64,000 nucleotides of DNA, from assembly GCF_018325905.1 (NCBI RefSeq), contig NZ_AP021901.1, positions 3,100,001 through 3,164,000 on the forward strand. The letters run 5' to 3'. Source of the DNA: Pseudomonas sp. St316 (GTDB lineage Bacteria; Pseudomonadota; Gammaproteobacteria; Pseudomonadales; Pseudomonadaceae). The notes under the pieces were generated by a model. It was not told the origin of the DNA. It did not search any database and saw only the letters and a program-made list of their open reading frames with translations. This document shows positions 46,130 to 55,166 of the stretch, piece by piece (the first letter of the stretch is position 1; each line of letters starts with the position of its first letter). The position numbers and the translations under genes are program-made.

Positions 46130-46315
46130 ATGACCACCGTTGAAGACTTCAAGATCAAGTCCCATGAGCTCCTTGTGGAGCTCGATACGGCAACGTCGGA
46201 AATGATGAAACTCATATGTGTCCATCAAATGAGCGGATCGACCTGGGATGAGGCGGTCCAGCGTCAACACGAAGCTTATGAGCGGTGGGTCGCTTATCTG
46301 AATGAGCGGGGATAG
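46130..46315 (+). CDS. Small hypothetical protein
   Basis: A 61-residue acidic protein (MTTVEDFKIKSHELLVELD, then STWDEAVQRQHEAYERWVAYLNERG). The ATG at 46130 has a GGAAGG-type site; an in-frame ATG at 46058 would give 85 residues. It resembles short Pseudomonas proteins without known function. Ordered helical composition and good codon use support it as real. Confidence 0.65.
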   Translation: MTTVEDFKIKSHELLVELDTATSEMMKLICVHQMSGSTWDEAVQRQHEAYERWVAYLNERG

Positions 46316-46638
46316 GCGCCATGTCGGCGCCGAAGGCGAAAACTCTTTGAACGGCGACTCAACGACTGTGCCTAATCCTTGGACCGACAAAAGGACTGGG
46401 CCGTGTCTGAATTAGTCAGTTAGAGGGGCACGTGGAGTCAAGGAAGGCCCCTCATCGCCGGAGCACGGCAAGGGCAGCCCGCAAGCGGCATTGGGAGCTA
46501 CCCCGGTCACTGGTTTATCCAGTTGCCATTCTTTGTGGCTTTGCACCGTTGTCTATCAATTTCGAGGTGCAAAAAAGCCCGTGTTCCATCAGTTTTCCAA
46601 CCGGTAGAACTCAAGGGGCACATGCCTGGCGCAGTGGC
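46316..46638. other. Intergenic stretch, nothing assigned
   Basis: About 320 bases between two small convergent genes. No gene, repeat or hairpin is convincing; an open frame at 46432-46677 has no ribosome-binding site and an unnatural composition. Confidence 0.5.
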
Positions 46639-46869
46639 TCAGCGAAACTTGGGCAGAGGGCGTTCAGTGGGCTTTAGCGACGTCAGTGCGCTTTGAATCG
46701 ACGGGGCGTCTTTCTCGATATCATTGAGCCGGTCCCGGATGCGCACTGCGGTGGGATGCCCGCCTTGGTGGTCGACCCAGTCGGCGATTTCCTTGCAGGC
46801 TGCCGTGAGCCTGGCCTGACGCGATTCGAGCAAGGTGAGCAGGGTGGTGATGGACTCTTTTTCGGACAT
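46639..46869 (-). CDS. Small hypothetical protein
   Basis: A 76-residue, largely helical protein (SEKESITTLLTLLESRQARL, then CKEIADWVDHQGGHPTAVRIRDRLNDIE). The ATG is preceded by a strong GGAGGTGC site, which supports expression. No family recognised. Confidence 0.7.
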   Translation of the reverse strand: MSEKESITTLLTLLESRQARLTAACKEIADWVDHQGGHPTAVRIRDRLNDIEKDAPSIQSALTSLKPTERPLPKFR

Positions 46870-47021
46870 GTCGCACCTCCATTCAGGGGTTGATGAGGCA
46901 GCACGAAACCCGCCAGGGGCGGGCTGTGCCGTGGTTTAAGCGTAGTTGAGTTATTTCAGGTCTGTCGAAGAATCCGGCGTCCGGCTAGACAGCCGGTTCG
47001 CCGCAAACAATGCGAGGGGTG

Positions 47022-47276
47022 TTAGCTGGATTCCTTGACCCAGGACGGCGTGACGCTCGCCCGCCAGCGCACGTCGGTAATACCGTATTTTTCGGCAAGG
47101 GGCTTGGAGACCCGCTTGACCTTTTCTCTCCCGAATTTCGGGATGCGCCCGACCCCCGCGTCGCAGCTGGCCCAATGCCAAGCCTCGGAGTTATTCATCA
47201 CTTCCGCGCGAATAATGAATGACTTGGGTTCGCCATGGAGCATGTAGTCGATAATGTAAAGCGATGGCCCGCCCAT
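47022..47276 (-). CDS. Small hypothetical protein (DUF6555-like)
   Basis: An 84-residue protein beginning MGGPSLYIIDYMLHGEPKSF, with a Trp pair in EAWHWASCD and a basic C-terminus (KFGREKVKRVSKPLAEKYGI). I believe it belongs to a Pseudomonas-specific family of short proteins listed as DUF6555, with moderate confidence. The ATG follows GGGAGGA. Confidence 0.7.
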   Translation of the reverse strand: MGGPSLYIIDYMLHGEPKSFIIRAEVMNNSEAWHWASCDAGVGRIPKFGREKVKRVSKPLAEKYGITDVRWRASVTPSWVKESS

Positions 47277-47507
47277 AAATCCTCCCTAATTAGTCCTATA
47301 CGGATGGATACAAAGGCATGCGGAAAATTCCATCGAATTTCCAGACGGTCAAATTTAATACGACCCAGGCTCAAGCGCGGAGCAACACCCGAGCGGCCGG
47401 AACTCGCGGCAAGGAACCAAACCCGGTTACCCTTCTCCAAGGTGAGCTTCAACACCATAGGCCAGGGAACAAAGGCGACGTAGCGCGGCATCAACAAAAG
47501 GCAAAAC

Positions 47508-48407
47508 ATGAAAAACATCGCCAGGGTGCTGTTCATCGCAGCCCTCGCCATCGGTTTGTCGGGCTGCATTGGCGCCCCTATCGAACTGACGCCGCAAACT
47601 GAACAACGCTTGCACGAACAACCCCCGATCCGTTTCCTGCTGACATTCGATGATGGGCCCAGCGCCTCGTCTCTCTGGAACCCTAGCCTAGAGGTGCTCG
47701 ACGCACTCGCAGACAACCCGGTACAGCCCGGCATCAAGGCGGTGTTTTTCCTGCAGACCCGCGCACGGCGCGCCGGTGGCAGTGATATTGGCCGCTCAGT
47801 GATGCGCCGTGAGCAGCAGGAGGGTCATGTGCTGGGCTTTCACACGGCGACCCACTGGCACACCAATCACCGCTCCCTGGATCCTGAGGAGCTGGAACAA
47901 TCGCTGACCCATGGCGCAAGCGATATCGCCTCTATCACGGGGGCTGCACCGACCTTGCTGAGGCCGCCATTCTGGAGCTTCGACAGGCGCACTGCTGCCG
48001 CCTACCGAGAGCATGGCCTGCACATTCTGTTGACCGACTTGAGCGCAAATGACGGCAAAGTCTGGGGTATCACGATGAGCCCGCGGCGGCGGATCAACCT
48101 GACCCGACAACTCTCCGAGGTGCGCGAGCGCATCGCCGCCGGGCAACTGCCAGCGGTGGATGGGGTTATTCCGGTGGTGGTGACGTTTCACGACATCAAT
48201 CGTTATACCGCCCGGCATGCTCGCGAATACCTGCAAATCCTGCTCGACAGTGCCGAGGCTACCGGCGTGAGGACCGACGCCAAGCCGTTCTATGATGACC
48301 ACCAGGCGCTGGAGCGAGCGGCGTTGGCTCGGACGGTCGATCACAGCACCGAGCCTGTACATTTGCCGGGGCTATGGGACTGGTTGTGGGATTCGGATTC
48401 ACACTGA
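47508..48407 (+). CDS. Polysaccharide deacetylase lipoprotein
   Basis: A 299-residue protein. The signal peptide ends IGLSGC, so the lipidated Cys is at 20. The NodB-type deacetylase motifs are all present: TFDDGPS (46-52, metal and catalytic Asp), HTATHWH (the two metal-binding His), LLRPPFW (RxPxW-like) and a C-terminal VTFHDIN. It should remove acetyl groups from an envelope or extracellular polysaccharide in a zinc-dependent reaction. No polysaccharide biosynthesis genes surround it. Confidence 0.88.
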   Translation: MKNIARVLFIAALAIGLSGCIGAPIELTPQTEQRLHEQPPIRFLLTFDDGPSASSLWNPSLEVLDALADNPVQPGIKAVFFLQTRARRAGGSDIGRSVMRREQQEGHVLGFHTATHWHTNHRSLDPEELEQSLTHGASDIASITGAAPTLLRPPFWSFDRRTAAAYREHGLHILLTDLSANDGKVWGITMSPRRRINLTRQLSEVRERIAAGQLPAVDGVIPVVVTFHDINRYTARHAREYLQILLDSAEATGVRTDAKPFYDDHQALERAALARTVDHSTEPVHLPGLWDWLWDSDSH

Positions 48408-48510
48408 GGGCGCCATGAATGCGGCGGGTGTCGCGACGTTCGGTTGGCCGCCCAGCGCAATCAGCGTGTATGGTAGGCCGTGCACCCTTGGTTAAAGTCG
48501 GAGGTAACCA

Positions 48511-48702
48511 ATGAGTACTGCAATGCTGACGAAAATGCACATCAACGGTTATGACGTGCTTAGCGTAAACAGCGGCCCATGGAGGGTCTGTACCCAGGCT
48601 GACCGGTTGGGTTCCTTTGCTTCCCGTGAGGAAGCGCTGGCCTACGCCGCCGCGTTGCCGACCCGCAGAAGCCGTAGCGGCCGGCCTGTGAACACCAAAT
48701 AG
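48511..48702 (+). CDS. Small hypothetical protein
   Basis: A 63-residue protein (MLTKMHINGYDVLSVNSGPW, then FASREEALAYAAALP) with a basic Ser/Arg tail. The ATG has GGAGG seven bases upstream. The central part, with a beta hairpin and one helix, looks like the short domain of unknown function found in other small Pseudomonas proteins. Function unknown. Confidence 0.72.
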   Translation: MSTAMLTKMHINGYDVLSVNSGPWRVCTQADRLGSFASREEALAYAAALPTRRSRSGRPVNTK

Positions 48703-48743
48703 GTGAGGGCGGTACGTCCAATATCTTGGTGACAGGTACACCG

Positions 48744-48829
48744 CCGTCGCGAGCAAGCTCGCTCCCACAGTATTTTCCGGGTGGTCACCAAAAATCCCCT
48801 GTGGGAACGAGCTTGCTCGCGATGACGGC
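48744..48829. repeat. REP pair in outward orientation
   Basis: Here the cgcgagcaagctcgctccca copy comes first and the gtgggaacgagcttgctcgc copy second, the reverse of the other doublets in the window. It lies between the small gene and the convergent kinase. Confidence 0.8.
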
Positions 48830-48855
48830 TAGTCAGCCTGTACCCGTCATTGTGA

Positions 48856-50652
48856 TCAGGCGCGTGCCAATTCCAGCGGGACTTCCAGGGTAAACAGTGC
48901 GCCTTGCCCCGGTCCGTCGCTCTGAACATAGAGGCGGCCATTCATTTCAACCGCCGCCAGGGCACAGCTGTGCAAGCCAAACCCATGGCCGTCCTTGCGG
49001 GTCGTGAAACCGTGATTGAAGATGCGGGCCAGGTTTTCCGGGGAAATGCCTTCGCCTCGGTCCTTGACGCTGAGGCATAGCGTCGTTTCGTCGAGGATGC
49101 GGATCCCCAGGGTCATTTCCCGCGGGTGCTCGCTGATGTGCGACATCGCGAATTTGGCGTTGCTGATCAGGTTGATCAGGATCAGCAGCAACCTGTGCTT
49201 GTCCCCCATGATCGCAGGAACGTCCTGATATTCCTTGAAGACAGTGACGTGGTGCCGACTGAGCGCGCCCGAATTCATGCGTAGCGCATCTTCGAACAGA
49301 TCGCTGACATTGAGCGGCTCGATCAGCCTGGCGGCCCCTGCATAGGTTTGTTGAGTGGTGACGATTTCCTTGATGTGATCGATGCTCTTGGTCAACTGCG
49401 CCAGCTCATCGATAAGCACTGCCTGTTCCGCGGCGATGGCGTCGACCAGTTCGTTGAAATAACGCGGCAGCAACCGGCCTTTTTCATCATGGGTGATGAA
49501 CTGGCCAAGATCCTCGGCATGTTCATTCATCATTTTAACCGCCTTGGTGAGCCCGATCGTCTTGCTGTTCCTCAGCTTACGGGTCACGAGCTCGGCTGAA
49601 ATGTTCACGCTGTTGAGCACATTCCCGACGTTGTGCAACACATTCGTGGCTATTTCGGCCATACCCGCCATTCGGGCTGCATCCACCAGTTCGCGTTCGG
49701 CCTCCATCAGCTCTCGTGTGCGCTCTTGCACGCGCTCTTCAAGCCGTTCATTAGACGTTTGCAGTTGCTGGTTGATTTGGTTGATGACGGCGTAACTGCG
49801 AACCAGCCGCACTGCCAGGTAGACCAGCAACAGTGCCATCAGGCTGGCGCACACAGCCAGGTAGAGATGATATTGACGGTCCGTCGCGGCGGTCCTGCGC
49901 TGTGTTTCGTTCAACAGCTCATTGATATTGTCCAGCTCCTGGGCAACCGGAATGACACTGATGCGGTCAAGCAGGTCATTGACGACAGGTTGTTCCTGGA
50001 CAATGGTCTTGACGTGCTGGGTCAGGGTCATGAAGGGAGGCTGATAGATCGCGGGCAACTGGTGAATGTAAGGCTCCAGCTCTGTCAATTTGCCTTGCAC
50101 TTCCTTGGCCTTGTCCGTCGTGACGTAAAGCGCGAACTCCAGTGTTGTCAGGGTCAACTCACGCACATTGGACGCTGCGGTCAGGCGCTCCATGGCGTTT
50201 TCGATATTCATGTCGTTGAGTAGCGCTTGAATCTGGTTTTCGACCTGCGGCAACGCATCCAGGGATGTGCGTAGATTGGCGTTGTGCTGTTCGAACTGCT
50301 CCACCAGCAAAGTCTTGTTGTTGACGGCATCCACGTAGCCCTTGCGCCTGGAGGCCCAAAGCGCCGCCAAGGGGCCGGAATTATTGAGTCGCTCCAACTG
50401 TTGCCAGCGACTGTCGGCCTCTGGTGGCGGGGCCAGTGACAGGTTGTTGTTGACGCCGATCTTCTTCCTCAGGATCTTGCCGTTCCAGTTCGCGTCGGAT
50501 TGTTTGAGTTGACGAATGAAGTCGCGGGATTCGAAGTAGGTCGATGAGTCGTACGTGTATGACTTGATCAAAAAGAATATCAGCGCGGAAAACACAACAA
50601 GCGCGACGGCCAATAGGGCGGGCCATTTATATTTTTTGATAATAGTGGTCAC
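48856..50652 (-). CDS. Orphan sensor histidine kinase, all-helical periplasmic sensor (DAHL-like)
   Basis: A 598-residue protein. TM1 (WPALLAVALVVFSALIFFLI) is followed by about 230 periplasmic residues predicted to be all helical, then TM2 (LYLAVCASLMALLLVYLAV) and a coiled-coil linker (LERVQERTREL-like). The histidine phosphotransfer region has H in EIATNVLHNVGNVLNS, a known variant of the H-box. The ATPase domain has LLLILINLISNAKFAM (N-box) and DGHGFGLHSCALAAVEMNG (G-box). The sensor resembles the DAHL type with two flanking helices. No response regulator is nearby, so it is an orphan; its signal and partner are unknown. Confidence 0.85.
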   Translation of the reverse strand: MTTIIKKYKWPALLAVALVVFSALIFFLIKSYTYDSSTYFESRDFIRQLKQSDANWNGKILRKKIGVNNNLSLAPPPEADSRWQQLERLNNSGPLAALWASRRKGYVDAVNNKTLLVEQFEQHNANLRTSLDALPQVENQIQALLNDMNIENAMERLTAASNVRELTLTTLEFALYVTTDKAKEVQGKLTELEPYIHQLPAIYQPPFMTLTQHVKTIVQEQPVVNDLLDRISVIPVAQELDNINELLNETQRRTAATDRQYHLYLAVCASLMALLLVYLAVRLVRSYAVINQINQQLQTSNERLEERVQERTRELMEAERELVDAARMAGMAEIATNVLHNVGNVLNSVNISAELVTRKLRNSKTIGLTKAVKMMNEHAEDLGQFITHDEKGRLLPRYFNELVDAIAAEQAVLIDELAQLTKSIDHIKEIVTTQQTYAGAARLIEPLNVSDLFEDALRMNSGALSRHHVTVFKEYQDVPAIMGDKHRLLLILINLISNAKFAMSHISEHPREMTLGIRILDETTLCLSVKDRGEGISPENLARIFNHGFTTRKDGHGFGLHSCALAAVEMNGRLYVQSDGPGQGALFTLEVPLELARA

Positions 50653-50918
50653 GCTATTCTCCTGTTCAGGGCGCTTATCGAAGGAGTCGGTGAATTCCCG
50701 AGGGGGGAGAGATGCTCGAGGCGGGAGCCGGAAGGGGGGAAAGGTAAATATCGTGCGGGTTGGCGTGCCGGTCTGCTGTGGCCTGGGTACACGTTGGGCT
50801 CCCTGCTAACGATGAACATCGGGTTCATGGCTGAGTGTAGCGCTAACGAGCGGGGTGATGCTTGCCTGGGGCGCTGCGCAATGGAGCAGGCGCGGCCGGG
50901 CAGGCCGCGCCCGTGGCG

Positions 50919-51809
50919 TTACTTGATGTCGATGAAGGGCAGGGCGCCGTTTGGCAACACGGTGGTGGGCAAGACACCATTCCAGCGTTCGGCCTTGGTC
51001 AGTTCCACCAGGTTCTGATTGCTGGCCAGGGCCTGGGCCCGTGCCTTGATGGCTTCTGCTTCGGCTTTGCCGCGCAACTCGGTCGCCAGTGCGTCTGCCT
51101 TGGCTTGCGCCACTTGCGAATCGGCCTCTGCCTGGGCCTGAGTCACGCGAATCTGCGCTTGCACCTGTTCGGTGGCGAGCTGTTGCTCGCGGGTCTTGAC
51201 CTGGACTTCCGCGGCCATGCGCGCTTCGATGGCTTTTTCATAGGCGTCACTGAAGTCGATGTTTTCGACCTGGACGCTGTCGATGATCACCGGCCCGGTA
51301 ATGGTGGCCTTGATGGCCGTGGAAATATCGTTGACCAGTTGGACGCGGTTCTGCACGGCAGCCACGGCGTTGAACTTGCCAAAGACGTTTTCCACCTGGG
51401 TAGGCACTTGGCGGCTGATCATCCGGTCGCGGATACCTTCAAGGTCCTTGAACTGGGTATAGACCTTCGCAACATCGGAAGGCGCGATGTGCCAGGACAC
51501 GGACACCTTGAGCTGGGCAGACTGCTGGTCCTTGCTGTAGGCCTGGAGGTCTTCATAAGCCGTCACTTGGCTCTGGACGCTGATCAGGCGTACCGACTCG
51601 ATAAAGGGGGTCTTGAAGGACAGCCCTGGTTCAATGACGCCGACCAGCGCCCCATTGCGCAGCAGCACACCACGCTCGGTTTCATCGATCGTGTACCAAC
51701 TGCCGAAGAACACGCACAACAGGGCGATGCCCGCGATTGCAGCAACGATGGAACCGATGGTTTTACTGGTCACTTTTCTTTCCTTGAGCGGCTGGGGAGG
51801 GTTTGCCAT
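50919..51809 (-). CDS. SPFH/prohibitin-family membrane protein
   Basis: A 296-residue protein with one N-terminal transmembrane helix (TIGSIVAAIAGIALLCVFFG), an SPFH/band-7 domain (WYTIDETERGVLLRNGALVGV, then PIGLSFKTPF-like PGLSFKTPFIESV), and a long Ala/Gln/Glu helical tail (AQIRVTQAQAEADSQVAQAKADALATEL). Such proteins form oligomeric rings at the membrane and affect membrane proteases. ATG 51809 gives MANPPQPLKERK; an ATG 33 bases earlier (51842) is the alternative. Neither start has a clear ribosome-binding site. Confidence 0.82.
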   Translation of the reverse strand: MANPPQPLKERKVTSKTIGSIVAAIAGIALLCVFFGSWYTIDETERGVLLRNGALVGVIEPGLSFKTPFIESVRLISVQSQVTAYEDLQAYSKDQQSAQLKVSVSWHIAPSDVAKVYTQFKDLEGIRDRMISRQVPTQVENVFGKFNAVAAVQNRVQLVNDISTAIKATITGPVIIDSVQVENIDFSDAYEKAIEARMAAEVQVKTREQQLATEQVQAQIRVTQAQAEADSQVAQAKADALATELRGKAEAEAIKARAQALASNQNLVELTKAERWNGVLPTTVLPNGALPFIDIK

Positions 51810-51859
51810 AGCTGTGTCCAATGTTGAAGCTTCAATCGGCATTCTGAATGCCAGACACG

Positions 51860-51885
51860 AAAAAGCCCTGAATAATCAGGGCTTT
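51860..51885 (-). terminator. Terminator of tRNA-Ser
   Basis: On the minus strand aaagccctga and tcagggcttt pair around ttat, followed by tt. It sits 12 bases beyond the tRNA-Ser 3' end. Confidence 0.85.
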
Positions 51886-51897
51886 AACGTTAAAAAA

Positions 51898-51985
51898 TGG
51901 CGGAGGCGATGGGATTCGAACTCATGGACCTGTTACAGTCGACGGTTTTCAAGACCGTTGCCTTAAACCACTCGGCCACACCTCC
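51898..51985 (-). tRNA. tRNA-Ser (TGA)
   Basis: On the minus strand: acceptor GGAGGTG / CGCCTCC, anticodon loop with TGA in acggtcttgaaaaccgt, long variable arm, T arm with gttcgaatc, and encoded CCA. Length 88 bases. Confidence 0.95.
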
Positions 51986-52109
51986 GTATTGCGTTGCGGG
52001 CGCCATAATACCCGAATGAAACACACTGTCAAACTCTCTACGTAGCTTGTTACAGAGCGTCTGTTATGATCCTTGCCACTGAATGTTTCAAAACCGGAGG
52101 AGTGTCGCC

Positions 52110-52781
52110 ATGCGCGAACAGGATTACGCAGTGAACAACAGCGTGCAGGCTGAGCAGCTAGAGGTTAGCCGCGTCCTGCGCAACACTTATGGCTTGCTGG
52201 CACTCACACTCGCTTTCAGCGGTGTGATGGCCTACGTCGCACAACAGATGCGGGTGGGTTACCCGAACATCTTCGTCGTGCTGATCGGTTTCTACGGCCT
52301 TTTCTTCCTCACCAACAAACTCCGTGATTCGGCCTGGGGCCTGGTGTCGGCTTTCGCCCTGACCGGCTTCATGGGCTTTCTGCTCGGCCCGATCCTCAAT
52401 CGCTACCTGCAAATGCAGGGCGGCGCCGAAGTCGTCAGCTCGGCCTTCGCAATGACCGCGCTGGTATTTGGTGGCCTGTCGGCCTACGTGCTGATTTCCC
52501 GCAAGGACATGAGCTTCCTGGGTGGCTTCATCACTGCAGGTTTCTTCGTGTTGCTGGGGGCGACGCTGGCCAGCTTCTTCTTCCAGATCAGCGGCCTGCA
52601 ACTGGCGATCAGCGCCGGCTTCGTGCTGTTCTCGTCGGTCTGCATCCTGTACCAGACCAGCGCCATCATCCACGGGGGCGAGCGCAACTACATCATGGCT
52701 ACTGTCAGCCTGTATGTATCGATCTACAACCTGTTTGTCAGCCTCCTGCAACTGTTCGGCCTGATGGGTCGCGACGACTGA
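52110..52781 (+). CDS. Bax inhibitor-1/YccA family membrane protein
   Basis: A 223-residue protein with seven hydrophobic helices, as in the BI-1/YccA (TMBIM) family. It begins MREQDYAVNNS; the first helices read LRNTYGLLALTLAFSGVMAY. The C-terminal YVSIYNLFVSLLQLFGLMGRDD is the family end, with the Asp pair thought to sense calcium or protons in bacterial BsYetJ. YccA modulates the FtsH protease in E. coli; the SPFH-type neighbour is of interest because such proteins also modulate FtsH. ATG 52110 has GGAGGAG upstream. Confidence 0.93.
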   Translation: MREQDYAVNNSVQAEQLEVSRVLRNTYGLLALTLAFSGVMAYVAQQMRVGYPNIFVVLIGFYGLFFLTNKLRDSAWGLVSAFALTGFMGFLLGPILNRYLQMQGGAEVVSSAFAMTALVFGGLSAYVLISRKDMSFLGGFITAGFFVLLGATLASFFFQISGLQLAISAGFVLFSSVCILYQTSAIIHGGERNYIMATVSLYVSIYNLFVSLLQLFGLMGRDD

Positions 52782-52838
52782 TTGCATTGGTGATGAGTGA
52801 GGAACCCGCTTTGGCGTGAGGCTCTTCACTTGGAAACA

Positions 52839-52875
52839 CGGCGCTTCTCCTGACAAGGAAAAGCGCCTTTTTTTT
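52839..52875 (+). terminator. Rho-independent terminator of the BI-1 gene
   Basis: ggcgctt and aagcgcc enclose tctcctgacaagga, followed by a run of nine T. Confidence 0.88.
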
Positions 52876-53231
52876 CGTCCGCGATTCAGCATCGTGGCCA
52901 ATAGCCGCAAAAAGCCTGAAACATGATGGCACCTTTGAATAAATGATCTACACCTATGGCAAGGGATTGCATTGCCAAGGTCGGCATGCGGTTGATTGGT
53001 CGATCACCGCGCGAAGTCTTCGCCACACTCCCTCGATATCGTTCGCATCCGGCTACCAGAGCCAGGTCTGACTGCGCCCATTGTTTGAGCGAGAAGGAGG
53101 TGCCTCACCTCACTGAACGTGGACCGTGAGCAAGCTTGGGCATCGTGCCCAAGCCTGATAACAGAAGGAGGCCCTGCGCATCGCTCAACCGTTCGATGGG
53201 ACGGCAGGTGTCTCCCTATAAGGAGATATCG
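52876..53231. other. Upstream region of the CxxCH protein gene
   Basis: No supported gene in 350 bases. An inverted repeat tggcaa-gggattgca-ttgcca occurs at about 52957-52977. It also resembles a -24/-12 promoter but with one base too few between the elements, so no promoter is claimed. Confidence 0.45.
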
Positions 53232-54581
53232 ATGAACCACCCCCAAGGAAAGATCGCTGCACTGCTGGCCCTGACAGGTGCGTTGTCCATGGCTGGCGCC
53301 CAGGCTGGAACGTTCCCTGATTACGGCTTCTCACCGCCAAAAAGTTCGTATCCCTCTCCATTTTTCCGGCTCAGTCAGGACTACCCCACCGTAGCGCCGG
53401 GCCCCTCTTCGATGCCGTCGTTCTTCAAGAAACTGCCGGCCAATTTCAGCAGCAACTTTGAAAGCTGGCGCACCTACATGAACGAGGCAAAGAAGTACTG
53501 CCTGGAGGGCAACACGGAAGTAGGCTGGAACGTGCAGAAAAACAAGGTTCGTCAGTGGTATCACATGCCCTGGCAGCACTACGGTCCCAACGGTCGTGAA
53601 GCTATCCACGGCTTGACCAAAGAGGCTCCGATCCAGCCCAAGCAGTTGGCGAGCACCCAAACCGGGAATGGCCAGACCTATGCGGTAGGTATCTATAACG
53701 ATATAGGGGCGTACACCATTGGCCAGGTCTGGAAGGACCCGCAGAATCCTGACCCGAGCTATACCTCGCAACCGAAGGGCTTTCCCAACGGCACAGTGGT
53801 GTGCAAAGCGTTGTTCGCAGACATCGATATCAATACGGTGCCCTCGCTGGTCAATCCGGTGCTTTGGAGTGCCTACACCACCAAGGACTTCTACTCAACC
53901 AGGCGTGCCATCACCAAGGTTGCGTTGATTCAGATGGACATCGCCGTCCGGGATACTCGCGTGAAAGATACCGGCTGGTTGTTCGGTACCTTCCAGTACA
54001 ACGGTGCGATGACCGGTAAATCGGGCTGGGATAACCTGGTGCCGGTGGGAATCATGTGGGGGAACGATCCGAAGGAGAACGGTAACGCGTTCACCAACCC
54101 GACGCCGACTGAAACCAAGATCAACCCGGCGCTGAAGCAGACGGCAATCAACGCCAACGTCAAGGAGCTGCCGCCGACTCACCTGGGTTGGAACGGGCGC
54201 CTCAACGGCCCCGTGGACAACCCCCAGGCTTCCTGCCTGAGTTGCCATATGACGGCTGAGTATCAACAACTGGCGCCGATGAATCCGACCTTCCAAGCCA
54301 ACCCGCCACCGGTGGGAGGCGAGCAATGGATGAAATGGTTCCAGAACATCCCGGCCGGACAGCCGTTTTCGCCGGGCACCCGGAGTACGGACTACAGCCT
54401 GCAATTGTCCGGCGCCCTGGCGAACTTCTATGAATGGAAATGCAACCACAGTGGAATCTATGCCGACGGCAAGAATGCTTGCACCAAAGTCCAGTCGCTT
54501 AACCTGATGAAGGCGAGCAATGCGCCTGAACAAGAGGTGTTCAAAGTACAACGCAGCCCTGAACTGGAAGATCTCCAGTAG
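53232..54581 (+). CDS. Exported single-CxxCH (c-type haem) protein of unknown function
   Basis: A 449-residue protein with a signal peptide (IAALLALTGALSMAGAQAG). The mature part starts with Pro/Ser/Tyr-rich sequence (FPDYGFSPPKSSYPSP) and has many Trp and Tyr residues (VRQWYHMPWQHYGPNGREAI). One haem-binding signature is present at C335-x-x-C-H339 (ASCLSCHMT). The family is not one I recognise; it is neither a normal cytochrome c nor a multihaem reductase. The ATG at 53232 has AAGGAGA eight bases upstream, and it is followed by a REPIN. A redox or binding role in the periplasm is an inference. Confidence 0.8.
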   Translation: MNHPQGKIAALLALTGALSMAGAQAGTFPDYGFSPPKSSYPSPFFRLSQDYPTVAPGPSSMPSFFKKLPANFSSNFESWRTYMNEAKKYCLEGNTEVGWNVQKNKVRQWYHMPWQHYGPNGREAIHGLTKEAPIQPKQLASTQTGNGQTYAVGIYNDIGAYTIGQVWKDPQNPDPSYTSQPKGFPNGTVVCKALFADIDINTVPSLVNPVLWSAYTTKDFYSTRRAITKVALIQMDIAVRDTRVKDTGWLFGTFQYNGAMTGKSGWDNLVPVGIMWGNDPKENGNAFTNPTPTETKINPALKQTAINANVKELPPTHLGWNGRLNGPVDNPQASCLSCHMTAEYQQLAPMNPTFQANPPPVGGEQWMKWFQNIPAGQPFSPGTRSTDYSLQLSGALANFYEWKCNHSGIYADGKNACTKVQSLNLMKASNAPEQEVFKVQRSPELEDLQ

Positions 54582-54621
54582 CGTGCCCCCGGCCTCGGAC
54601 AAGCGCCGAGGCCGGATTTCC

Positions 54622-54710
54622 TGTGGGAGCGAGCGTGCTCGCGAAGAGGTCAGCACATCCAGCCTCGCTGTGACCGACCCATCGCCATCACGAGCAAGCT
54701 CGCTCCCACA
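54622..54710. repeat. REPIN doublet (slightly diverged)
   Basis: tgtgggagcgagcgtgctcgcg and an inverted copy (cacgagcaagctcgctccca) lie in the gap between the CxxCH protein and the Lrp gene. Confidence 0.85.
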
Positions 54711-54728
54711 GCGCAATGCGTTCGACGC

Positions 54729-55166
54729 CTACGCCATCGGTGGCAAGCGCCGCTTGACGGGCGTCTTCTTGACGATAGCCGTATTGGTCTCGGCATGGAC
54801 ATTGAGCTTGTCCAGCAAGGTGTCCAGCTGTTCCATCGAACGTACGTGCAGGCGGGCGATAAAGCAGTCGTCACCGGTCACCTTGTCGCATTCGGTGAAT
54901 TGAGCGATGGCCTGGATCTGCCGTTCCACTTCCTGCAACTGACCCGGCAGCGGGCGGATACGCACGATGGCCTGGAGTTGATAGCCGAAGCACTTGGGGT
55001 CCACCTCGACGGTATAGCCCCTGAGCACGCCTCGTTCTTCGAGACGGCGAAGGCGCTCGGCGACACTGGGGGAGGAGAGGCCACTGAGGTTTGCCAGGGC
55101 CTTGAGGGAGCGTCGGGAATCTTCCATCAGGGCACTGATGAGGATCTGATCAATATCGTCAGTCAT
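54729..55166 (-). CDS. Lrp/AsnC-family transcriptional regulator
   Basis: A 145-residue protein: an N-terminal helix-turn-helix (MTDDIDQILISALMEDSRR, LKALANLSGLSSPSVAERLRRLEERG) and a C-terminal RAM ligand-binding domain (YQLQAIVRIRPLPGQLQEVER, then TECDKVTGDDCFIARLHVRS). It is divergent from the EamA exporter, the classical arrangement in which Lrp-type regulators control a neighbouring amino-acid exporter. ATG 55166 has GGAG seven bases upstream. Confidence 0.92.
   Translation of the reverse strand: MTDDIDQILISALMEDSRRSLKALANLSGLSSPSVAERLRRLEERGVLRGYTVEVDPKCFGYQLQAIVRIRPLPGQLQEVERQIQAIAQFTECDKVTGDDCFIARLHVRSMEQLDTLLDKLNVHAETNTAIVKKTPVKRRLPPMA

Noticed and set aside
46432..46677. Possible 81-residue gene
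   Set aside because: No ribosome-binding site, an atypical composition, and overlap with a better-supported minus-strand gene.
52957..52977. Sigma-54 promoter before the CxxCH protein gene
   Set aside because: tggca and ttgca are one base too close together (11 instead of 12 between the GG and GC elements), and it lies about 260 bases from the start codon.
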